A stretch of DNA of 64,000 nucleotides from assembly GCA_964555845.1 (NCBI GenBank), contig CAZKUA010000003.1, positions 1 through 64,000 of the forward strand, read 5' to 3'. The DNA comes from JALNXF01 sp964555845. Lineage in GTDB: Bacteria > Patescibacteriota > Gracilibacteria > BD1-5 > UBA2023. Position 1 is the first letter of the stretch. Each line of letters begins with the position of its first letter. Both the position numbers and the translations under genes were made by a program. This document shows positions 54,018 to 62,735 of the stretch, piece after piece. Below the pieces are notes generated by a model that saw only the letters and a list, made by a program, of their open reading frames with translations, made no database searches and was not told where the DNA came from.

Positions 54018-54045
54018 AAAAGAGCCCGCCGGGGCTCTTTTAATT
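54018..54045 (+). terminator. GC-rich terminator
   Basis: AGAGCCC-GCCG-GGGCTCT hairpin then TTTTAATTTG; far more GC-rich than the other terminators here. Confidence 0.85.
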
Positions 54046-54120
54046 TGTCACTTTTAATATTATCACTCCCATATCACATTCTGTCATTCCCACACATTTT
54101 GTCATTTCGAACCCCCATTT

Positions 54121-54258
54121 CTGTCATTTCGAACGAAGTGAGAAATCCCTTTTAGAAGCATTTTTGAAAATTATAATTTCCAAGTTTAATTTTTCTTTAA
54201 GTTTAGTCTCAAAAGATTTGATTTAAAGGGATTTCTCGTTATCACTCGAAATGACAGA
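54121..54258. repeat. Type B palindromic element, copy 2
   Basis: CTGTCATTTCGAACGAAGTG to GTTATCACTCGAAATGACAG, with the AAGATTTGATTTAAAGGGAT core. Preceded by two half-units (54080-54120). With the terminator it accounts for the 363-bp gap 53979-54341; the last 80 bp are plain AT-rich promoter-like sequence. Confidence 0.8.
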
Positions 54259-54341
54259 GATATCCTTTTAATTTTTTAATTGATATTAAAATAATTTAAA
54301 TATAATCTTTTTAGGAAGTATAATTTTTAATTTCATTTTTT

Positions 54342-55493
54342 ATGAAAAATCAAGAAAAAAATATTTTTTTAATTAAGGAGGAATACTTGAGTTTTTTAGT
54401 TAAATTATTAATTACAGTAGCCTTCGGATTATCACTCTGGTTTTTGTATGAAATATGAGGAATACTCAAAATTTTGTTTTTATGAGTTTTTTTGAATTTA
54501 CTTTTCACACCATTTCTCGCTAGAACCAAAAAATACAAAATCCCCGATTGGCTTGGAATTCTAATAATCTATCTAGTTATTTTAATACTCGTAACTGTAT
54601 TTTTATTCGTACTTATTCCCATATTTACCGAACAAATCTGAAAAATGAGTGTCCGTTTGTTTGACTATATTGGCTCTCTGCAGGATTCATACAAGACTTG
54701 ATGAATTAGAGCACTTTGAATTCCAGATTTCTTGCTAAATTACCTAGACTGATTCTTAGACAAAGTGGATTTTAATTCATTGTTTGACTTTCTTAAGAAT
54801 AATTTGTGAGAAATTTCTAAATTTTTCGGTAAAAATATCGGCTTACTTTTGAGTAGTTCAAAAGGATTTATATTTTCTATCACAGGAAGTTTATTTAATT
54901 TTGTCTTGATTTTTGTTTTCTCATTTTTTATATGAATCGAGAGAAAAAATATCAAAAAATTCAGTTATGACCTACTGCCTCAAAAAATCTCAACATACCT
55001 AAAATCAAAAGAAGACAAAATAATAACAAGCATGCATTTTTGGCTTAGATGACAACTCATCTTATCTTTCTCAATATTTGTCCTCACCCTCCTCTGACTA
55101 AATATCGCCAGACTTTTCTGAATAAGTTTCAGCTTCTGAGAAACCTTCGCCCTAGCCCTAATCTGAGCCATGATGGAATTCATCCCCTACATCTGACCCT
55201 TCATCTCAATCCTCCCAGCCCTAGCCATCTGAGCCGCCTTCTGACTCCAAAAAATTCTCGCCATCATCCTTATCTACATCATCATCCAACAATCCGAAGA
55301 AAAAGTCCTCGTGCCCCTCATTATGAGCAAATCACTCGACCTATCGCCATTCGTAGTCCTCCTCTGAATGACAATCTGAGCCAGCCTTTTCGGAATCCTC
55401 TGAATCATCATCGCCGTGCCAATTGTCTCACTTCTCCAGATTTTTGTGGGGGATTTTGTGAAGTGGAAGAAGGGGGAAGTAAAATTAAAATAA
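54342..55493 (+). CDS. AI-2E family transporter (PerM/YdiK-like)
   Basis: A 383-aa membrane protein with about eight spans. The family pattern is visible: FLNLLFTPFLARTKKYKIPD, a large middle loop (residues about 105-190), FIPYIGPFISILPALAIGAA, and VLVPLIMSKSLDLSPFVVLL. Members export small molecules or ions. Its last third (55080-55440) switches abruptly to C-ending codons, unlike the first part and its neighbours. Confidence 0.92.
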
Positions 55494-55505
55494 CTAACTT
55501 AAAAT

Positions 55506-56264
55506 ATGCATTTTTTAGATTTGGATTTAGTAAAAAATTATAAAAGTAATTCTCAGAAAGCCAGAGTTATGACAGAATTTTGGACTTGAGAAAATATTTT
55601 TTGTCCAAGTTGTTGAGATTCAATTTCTCATTATGACAATAATAAGCCTGTTGCGGACTTTTTCTGTAAAAGTTGTGAAGAAGATTATGAACTAAAATCT
55701 GGAACTTCACTTGGAAATAAAATTACAGATTGAGCCTATTCCACAATGATTGAAAGATTGTGAAGCGACAATAATCCAAATTTCTTTTTCCTAAATTATA
55801 AAAAAAGTTATGAAATAAATAATTTTGTCGTAATCCCAAAACATTATTTTACATCTGAAATTATAGAAAAAAGAAAACCTCTGCCAATTACAGCAAGAAG
55901 AGCTGGATGGATTGGTTGCAATATTTTGCTCTCACCAATCCCAGAAAGTGGCAAAATTTTTTATATCAAAAATTGAGAACAAAGAAATAAAAAAGAAATA
56001 TTGCAAAATTGGAATAAAACGCTATTCTTAAGAGACAAAAAATCACCAGATTCTAAAGGTTGGATTCTTGACATAATGAAATGTATCGAAATGCTCCACA
56101 AACAAGAATTTACCCTCCAAGAAATGTATAATTTTGAACCAACTCTAAAACTAAAATATCCCAACAACAATTTTATCAAAGATAAAATTAGACAACAACT
56201 CCAGTTTTTGAGAGACAAAGGATATTTAGAGTTTGTGAGTAGTGGGAAGTATAGAGTTTTGTAA
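55506..56264 (+). CDS. dpnI: DpnI-family methyl-directed restriction endonuclease
   Basis: 252 aa, about the length of pneumococcal DpnI, which cleaves GATC only when the adenine is methylated. Strong resemblance along the whole protein: NYKSNSQKARVMTEFW, two zinc-binding CPSC/CKSC pairs, the catalytic PVADFF...YELKS (D51, E62, K64, PD-(D/E)xK spacing), DNNPNFFFLNYKKSYEINNF, PLPITARRAGWIGCNILLSP and the winged-helix end KDKIRQQLQFLRDKGYLEF. UGA glycines are used, so it is adapted to this genome. No Dam methylase is nearby, as expected for this strategy. It precedes an OLD-family nuclease gene by 14 bp. Confidence 0.95.
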
Positions 56265-56278
56265 GTTAATAAATAATT

Positions 56279-58138
56279 ATGTATTCAGCAATAAAAATAA
56301 ATAATTTAAATTATAAATTTAAAACTTGAGATATAGAATCAGAAATTAATTGACTTAAAAAGATTAATATTTTTGTTTGACAAAATAATTCTTGAAAAAG
56401 TCGATTTATGAGAAGTATTTTTCAAAATGATATTCAATTTAAATCTGAATTTACAGATAATACATTTAATTTTATAACATCTTCCGAAGACAAAATCCAA
56501 GAATTTATTAACAACCTCAAAATTTGAAGCCATTTTAATTATTGAATAGAATTACGTCAATTAATATGAAAAGAATATTTTGATGAAAATAATTCTATTT
56601 ATCTAAAATTATCAGAAATAGAAAAGCGTATTGAAATATTAAAAAATGATCATAGTACCAGTATTTGAAACATGACTTTCGCACAAATTAATGAAAATAT
56701 AGATAAAATTTATAAATCAGAAATGAATGAACTCTGATTTGATAAAGAAAATATAAATTTTAGTAAAACAAAAAAAATTTATATACCATTAATGCGCTGA
56801 TTAAAAAATCCAATAAAAGATGGCAAAGATGATTTATATGAAAATAGAGTTATTCTTGATTATTTTAAGGAAATAAGTAATCCAAATAAGGGTTTTGAAA
56901 TTTTCACATGATTATCTTTGTATAAAGAAATTACAGATATGTTATTATGAAGTCATAAAGATAGAATTCAAGTTAGGCATTTTGAGGATTATTTAAAAAA
57001 GAATTTTTTTAATGGACAAGATATTACATTAACTCCAAATAATAAAGATGATGTTTTATATATAAAAATATGACAGAATCCAGATAGGGCAATTTATGAT
57101 TTATGAGATTGAATACAAAATATTATAATAAGTACATTTCCTATTTTTAAATATCAGAATGAAAATCTAATGTTATTTATTGAAGAACCTGAATACTGAA
57201 TACATCCATGAATGCAACGAATTTTACTTAAGACATTCTCAAAATGAATTGATTTTCAAAAATGAAATCATCAAATTTTTTTTACTACTCATTCAAATCA
57301 TCTACTAGATATATCTTTGGATAAGAAAATAAATGATCAAATAAGTATTTATCAATTTGAAGATACTGAAAATGATAAAGAAAAAGTAATAAAGAATATA
57401 ACTCAGAACAAAGAAATTTTAAATTTACTTTGAGTAAGAAATTCTTCAGTATTTCTTTCAAATTGTATAATTTGGGTTGAATGAATTAGTGATAGAATAT
57501 ATATTAAAAAATTCTTAGAACTATATAAAGATTATGATAAGAAAAATTTTGAAGAAGATAAACATTATTCAATACTTGAGTATTGATGATGAAATATAAC
57601 ACATTTCAATTTTGATGATGAAAATCCAGATTTTGATAAAATATCAATTAGTGCTATAAATAAAAATAATTTTCTTATAGCAGATAATGATTGAAGTATT
57701 TCTTGAAGTAGTAAATATCTAAAATTAAGTAAGCTTAAGGATGTGTTTAAAGATAATATTTTTTTTGATATGCCAGAAATAGAAAATCTGATCACTTATG
57801 AGATTTATTGCCAGTATCTTAAAAAAATAAATAATCATGAAAATAGAAAATGGCAGTTAAAAAGAAATTTTTGATCAAAAGAAAATTTTTTGAAAATGAT
57901 TGATATTAAAGATATATGAAAAATATTTAAAGATATATTTATTGAATTTAAAGACAATGAAGATATTGAATGAAAGCAAAAATTTAATAAAAAAAATGAT
58001 ATATTAATAATTTGTAACTCAAAAAAAGATTTTAGTGAGGATATTACTACAATATATTTAAATTCTTTTGATGATTTATCAGATAAAGCAAAAGAATTAA
58101 CAAAAAAATTGTATAATTTTATAAAATCAAATAATTAA
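56279..58138 (+). CDS. OLD-family ATP-dependent endonuclease
   Basis: A 619-aa protein: ABC-type ATPase plus Toprim nuclease. Walker A FVGQNNSGKSRFM (about residues 32-44), signature region LGDGIQNIIIS (about 277), Walker B LMLFIEEPEYGIHPG (about 297-311), H-loop FFTTHSNHLLDIS, then Toprim: IIWVEGISDRIYIKKFLELY (Glu, about 400) and FLIADNDGS (about 466). The plan matches class 1/2 OLD nucleases and GajA of Gabija. No UvrD-like GajB gene follows. Adjacent to dpnI, which suggests a defence cassette. Confidence 0.9.
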
Positions 58139-58152
58139 ACTTGCAATTTTTC

Positions 58153-58196
58153 AAAAAATCGTTAGATCATGATCGTTTATATTCTAACAATTTTTT
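58153..58196. terminator. Inverted repeat after the OLD gene
   Basis: AAAAAATCGTTAGA (58153-58166) pairs with TCTAACAATTTTTT (58183-58196); the loop holds GATCATGATC. It looks like a terminator or attenuator that ends 4 bp before the next ATG. Confidence 0.6.
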
Positions 58197-58199
58197 ATT

Positions 58200-58628
58200 A
58201 TGAAAATATCTAGAAAACTTGCTATTGCAATTTTAAAATATTTGGATAAAAATCCAAGATTTTATTTCCCATTTTTGGTGATGTGCCAAGAATATGGTCC
58301 AGAAGATGATGATTTTGTTGAGATTTGTTATAATGAATGGCAATTAATAGAGGAGGATGAAAGTTATAAGACTTTTGAATTGTGGGAAAATTTACAAGAT
58401 TTAAGAGAGGATACAACACAATTATTAGCAAAGTGATTTATTGAGAAAATAATTTGAGAGGATTTAGAAAGTGAAATTAAGGCTCAAATAAAATGATATA
58501 AAAAACTATATAAAGTTAAACTTACTGAAAGTGAAAAAATTGAGGAATATTGAGAAAACGAATTTTTTGGTTGAAAAAAAGAAGCTTATGAGGATATTCT
58601 AGATTTATATAAAAAATATAAAATTTAA
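58200..58628 (+). CDS. Hypothetical protein next to the defence genes
   Basis: A 142-aa acidic, helical protein (KISRKLAIAILKYLDKNPRF, GPEDDDFVEICYNEWQLIEE). Not recognised. It starts right after the inverted repeat and lies in line with dpnI and the OLD gene, so it may be an accessory or immunity protein, or unrelated. The stop at 58628 is 27 bp before the end of the converging murC. Confidence 0.65.
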
Positions 58629-58655
58629 TTTATTCATCTTCCAAAAATAAAACAT

Positions 58656-60005
58656 CTAACCCACCAATTCCCCCCTCAAATCATCCACATTCCCAGCTCA
58701 AAGCAGAACTATGACGCTTGAGTTGGGATTTTTTTGGTCATATTCTTTGATTAATTCCAGAGTATTTTCGAGTCCGTTTCCATTAATTGTATTTGAATAA
58801 TTTTGCTTTAGTTCTGAGACGAATCTAGTGGTTGTCATAAATTCGACATCTTCTTTTTTGTCGCGCGAGAAATAGATATCTGGGATGATAAGCGAATCTG
58901 CGCTGTCGAATGATGTCTTGAAACCGTCGAGAAGTTCGATGGTTCTGGAGTATTGGTGGGGTTGGAAGATTACAAATATTTTTTTGTCGTGGTATTTTTG
59001 TTTGATTGATTCGAGAGTTAGCTTTATTTCGGTTGGATGATGTCCATAATCAGACATTACGAGATTTCCGGATTTTGTAGTTCAGACAATTTCTGACCTT
59101 CTCCAGATACCTGAATAAGAGGTGATTTTTGAGATTATGTAATCATCGTCTAGTCCGAGTAATTTCGCTACTGTATAGGCTAATTTTGCGTCAAATTCGA
59201 TGTGATCTCCGGGGATTTGCAAGTTAAATTCTGGGAAATAAATTTTCTCTCATTTAAAGTCCACAAAATATTTATCATAAACAAAAATCTGTAATTTGCT
59301 GTTATCTTTGAGTTTTAGACAATTTGGGTCATTTCAATTTAGGATAATATAGCCTGAAGTTTGGTTTTGTAATGCAAAAAAAGCATTCATATAATCATTT
59401 AGGTCCTTGTAATAATCCAGATGATCTATTTCGATATTTGTGATAACCGTGATAAATGGCAAGTATTTCAGAAAAGACCTCTTGTACTCGCAGGCCTCTA
59501 TGACAAAATAATCTCAGGCTCCAAAATACAAATTAGAATTATTAAATTGCTTTACTGGAGCTCCGACTAATACCGACGCGTCAGTATCTCATCCAGATAA
59601 AATCACTCACAAAATCGAAGTAGTTGTAGATTTTCCGTGAGTTCAGGCTACCGCTATACATTTTTTCTTATTCACAACTTCCGCAAGAGCTTCTGGATAA
59701 CTGAGACTTTTAATATTTAGTTTAATTGCTTTTGCGAGCTCTGGATTAGCATTCAGATTATCTTGCTTACTCAAATCTGGCTTTGTAATAATAGCTTCAC
59801 TATAAATCACAAAGTCAGTATTATCGCCTAAATTAGCTTCGTTATGCCCGAAAAATACGCTCACTCACTCTGCTTCTAGAGTGTCAGTAACAAAACTAGG
59901 TTTTCCGCCGTCAGATCAGGATACCTCGTATCATAACTTTCTATAATACCTAGCCAGAGCCGAAACTCCGACTCATCCAATTCCTATAAAAAATACTTTC
60001 TTCAT
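58656..60005 (-). CDS. murC: UDP-N-acetylmuramate-alanine ligase MurC
   Basis: 449-aa cytoplasmic Mur ligase that adds L-Ala to UDP-MurNAc. FFIGIGGVGVSALARYYRKL (N-terminal UDP-binding), AVAGTHGKSTTTSILG (ATP loop, about residue 120), IEACEYKRSFL, VITNIEIDHLDYYKD, DYGHHPTEIK and QPHQYSRTIEL are all present. Frame reads UGA at 58698-58700 and ends at TAG. Preceded by tRNA-Thr on the same strand. Indicates that the cell makes its own peptidoglycan. Confidence 0.96.
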
Positions 60006-60030
60006 AAATTTAAATTTATTATTTACATAC

Positions 60031-60106
60031 TGGAGCCAATATCGGGAATCGAACCCGAGACCTCACCCTTACCATGGGTGTGCTCTACCTACTGAGCTAT
60101 ATTGGC
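60031..60106 (-). tRNA. tRNA-Thr (GGU)
   Basis: Complete 76-nt cloverleaf with CCA encoded. Acceptor arms GCCAATA/TATTGGC, D-arm GCTCAGTAGGTAGAGC, anticodon loop ATGGTAA (GGT), T-arm TCGGGTTCGATTCCCGA. No promoter is visible directly upstream, where a repeat array lies, so it may be co-transcribed with hemW. Confidence 0.95.
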
Positions 60107-60117
60107 AAAAATTTTTT

Positions 60118-60181
60118 TCTGTCATTTCGAACTCCGTTTCTGTCATTTCGAACTCCGTTTCTGTCATTTCGAACTCCGTTT
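60118..60181. repeat. Tandem 21-bp repeats, three units
   Basis: Three identical 21-bp units beginning TCTGTCATTTCGAAC at 60118, 60139 and 60160, leading into a type B element whose end has the same start sequence. Confidence 0.9.
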
Positions 60182-60320
60182 CTGTCATTTCGAACGAAGT
60201 GAGAAATCCCTTTTAGAAGCACTTTTGAAAATTATAATTTCCAAGTTTAACTTTTCTTCAAGTTTTAGTCTCAAAAGATTTGATTTAAAGGGATTTCTCG
60301 TTAGCACTCGAAATGACAGA
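60182..60320. repeat. Type B palindromic element, copy 3
   Basis: CTGTCATTTCGAACGAAGTG to GCACTCGAAATGACAG; almost the same as 54121-54258 through the whole length. Confidence 0.85.
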
Positions 60321-60375
60321 GGGTGAAAATCGAGATGACAATGTCTATTATATAATCAAAATAAAAATTTCAATT

Positions 60376-61443
60376 TTAAATTAAATTTTGCGTTATAAAG
60401 TCCAAAATTGCAATTCCGGAAATTGTTGGTTTTATGAAGTTTCAGTCTTTTTCTAAAAGTCCGTCTTTTATAAATTCATCTAGTTTTTGTTTATTTTCAA
60501 TTAAATTTGTGTCTAAATTAAATGTCCTAAGTCCAAACATTATTTTCTCTATTTTTAAATCTTTTTCTTCTAAAATTTCTTCAAATTCTAATTTTCATCA
60601 ATAATAATTTGAGAAATTTTTACCATTTGTAAATCTTTTATTTCCTACAAAACTCGACGCATTTAAGCCAAAACCTCTGTAATTTGAGTGGTTCCAGTAC
60701 GATTTATTATGTCTGCATTCTGCTCAAGTTTTAGCGAAATTCGAAATTTCATAATGCTCAAATCATTTTTCTTTTAGAAAATCTACAACTTTTTCGTATT
60801 CCATTAAATAATCTTCTTTTTTAAATGAAATCTCTGCCCAATTTTTCGGATAAATTCAATTCTCAAGCATATATAAACTTACATGTTTTATATTATTATT
60901 TTCGTTTATTATTTTTTCTAAATCTTTCTTAATTTCTCAGCTTAAAACATAGGGAAGTCCAATAATAAAATCAGCTCAAATATTCTCAAATTCTCCCTTT
61001 TTTAAATTATTTAAAGCTTCAAAAATTATCTTGTTTTCACTTCTTCAGATTTCTTGTAAAGTTTTATTATTTAGGCTTTGCACTCAAATGCTTATTCTAT
61101 TAATTCCAATTTTTTTAAGTCATATCGCATATTCTTCGCTCACATTTTCTGGATTCATTTCCAGTGTCATTTCAGTATTTTCCAGATTTCAAAATTCTCT
61201 AAAAATTGAGATAATCTCATCAATTTGAGCTATACTTAAAACAGACGGAGTCCCACCTCAAAAATAAATTGATTCTATAATATTGTCATTCCTGCGGAGG
61301 CAGGAATCTTCCATATATTCTCTTATTTCTTTTTTCAAAAAAACTAAATATTCCTCAATTTTGTCATCAATTCACGCAAAAGAAGCAAAACTACAATACT
61401 TGCATTTGCTCTTACAAAAGGGAATATGAATATAATAAAACAT
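60376..61443 (-). CDS. hemW: Radical SAM protein HemW
   Basis: 355-aa radical SAM enzyme of the HemW (coproporphyrinogen-oxidase-like, heme chaperone) family. MFYYIHIPFCKSKCKYCSFA has the CxxxCxxC 4Fe-4S motif; YFGGGTPSVLS, EMNPENVSEEYA, RISIGVQSLNNKTLQEIGR and ADFIIGLPYVL follow. Residues about 45-53 (DSCLRRNDN) are encoded by a palindromic repeat inserted in frame before the GGGTPS motif. No heme-synthesis genes are in the window, so a heme-delivery role is possible. Confidence 0.93.
61283..61311. repeat. Type C palindromic repeat inside hemW
   Basis: TTGTCATTCCTGCGGAGGCA then GGAATCTTCC, in frame, adding about nine codons. Confidence 0.85.
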
Positions 61444-61450
61444 TTGAAAT

Positions 61451-62116
61451 TTATTTTAAAGCTCCGCGAATATGAAGTGAATCTATTCGTTTAGAGGTGA
61501 ATAGTTCTGGATTATCAAAATTTATACAAAGAAATTTTCCTCATCAAAATACTCTAATATCTATTACATCATTATCAGGAGTATTTGTTAAATAATTTCA
61601 ATTTTTGAAATTTCAAAGTTTTTTTAGATTTAAAATTCGTTCATTACCATTATTTCATGGTATTAAATCTAATATTTTAGCCCGTTCCTCCATTTTAGGA
61701 ATATATAGATTAAATTTATCTGCTTCATCAAAAGCAGTTAATCATGTGTGTTTTCCAGGAATGTCAGCTATACTTAATCTTATAATTTCTCACTTGCTTA
61801 CCTCAAACTCAATACAATTTGGTTTTAATTTTATTTTATTTACATCCCAGTTTGGATATTGTCACATTAGATTATAAAGGGCTTTGATATGACTGAAATC
61901 TGTAATTCAATTGAAAGTTTTTTTTATTTCGTCTTTAACTTTTTCTTGTAATATTTTAGCTCTATTAACTTCGTTGAAATTCTCATTAAACTGAATTGCA
62001 TCTTGCATAACTCATTTTTTTCTCAGAACGACATCTCTCTCTTTTCAAGATGAATTTCTTAATGTTTCTCACATTTTAGTTTCTGGGGAATATGGATATG
62101 GTGTTTTTTTTGCCAT
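61451..62116 (-). CDS. Hypothetical protein
   Basis: A 221-aa cytoplasmic protein (MAKKTPYPYSPETKMGETLR, then LNLKKLGNFKNGNYLTNTPD and FGGGKFLCINFDNPELFTSK). Not recognised; mixed alpha/beta composition, no signal peptide. Seven or more UGA glycines in a coherent frame. It ends 7 bp before the hemW ATG, so both are probably in one operon. Confidence 0.65.
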
Positions 62117-62235
62117 AATATTTTAGTTAAAAACTAAGTTCAACTTTCAGTATAATACAAAATACAGAAAGTCAAGAAATTTTTTTGATTAAAAAAATCA
62201 CAATATAGAAAAATATTGTAATTTTTAAAAAAATT

Positions 62236-62640
62236 TAAGGGTAATAAGCCGAATTCTGTATTTCGATGTAAATCTATCTAGGATTTGAATTGCTCCAAAT
62301 CTCAAGCGAGGTATATTACACAAATCAGCCAAGATACTTTAATTTGTATAATACCATTCCTCTTGCACCATATAGGGTTTGCCAACATCTCCAGATTACT
62401 CTGGATGTTCTTTGGTAAATTCTTTATATAGACGCCATAAATGGACGTCTCTACAGAAAATCATATCCAAAGACTTTTCACCTTTCTCTCAATTGCTCGA
62501 GATAGTATTGTCTCTGCGGCACTTTCCGTACTATGATTTTATGGATTATATCATAGCCACAGCCGTTAGCTGTCATATTATCTTGGAGGTGTTCGGACTT
62601 TCCTCCCGAGAATTGCTCCTCGAGTATACATCTTCCCTCG
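62236..62640 (-). ncRNA. rnpB: RNase P RNA with an inserted palindrome
   Basis: Bacterial RNase P RNA that removes 5' leaders of pre-tRNA. The conserved GAGGAAAGTCCGAACACC (J3/4-P4 region) and the 3' half of P4 (AATTCGGCTTATTACCC) are present at the ends, joined by a body of about 300 nt with normal helices. Positions 62430-62454 carry a 25-bp palindromic repeat identical to the hairpin at 18615-18639, probably capping a peripheral stem. Promoter at 62646-62672. Ends are approximate. Confidence 0.92.
62430..62454. repeat. Type E palindrome inside rnpB
   Basis: AGACGCCATAAATGGACGTC then TCTAC; exact reverse complement of 18615-18639. Confidence 0.9.
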
Positions 62641-62645
62641 GGCCT

Positions 62646-62672
62646 AGTATATATTTTTTTCTGAAAATACAA
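62646..62672 (-). promoter_or_regulatory. rnpB promoter, 15-bp spacer
   Basis: Minus strand TTGTAT (complement of 62667-62672), 15 bp, TATACT (complement of 62646-62651). Confidence 0.7.
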
Positions 62673-62735
62673 GAAAATAATTTGCAAAAAATCACTTATC
62701 CATAAAATGAAATTAAACTAATTTAAAAAAGCAAA

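Noticed and set aside
55049..55543. 164-aa Pro/His/Leu-rich frame
   Set aside because: Out-of-frame reading of the C-rich end of the AI-2E transporter gene.
56279..58138. Gabija system (GajA)
   Set aside because: The protein has the ATPase-Toprim plan, but no UvrD-like GajB follows, so I call it OLD-family only.
58160..58180. GATCATGATC as a methylation-sensitive switch of the DpnI cassette
   Set aside because: GATC is frequent elsewhere in the window and no Dam methylase is seen; it is simply the loop of a terminator-like hairpin.
60118..60195. Possible CRISPR array
   Set aside because: Contiguous 21-bp tandem units without spacers and no cas genes.
60102..60326. 74-aa frame with repeated FCHFELR units
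   Set aside because: Translation of the noncoding 21-bp tandem array and type B element; the same pattern arises wherever such repeats are translated.
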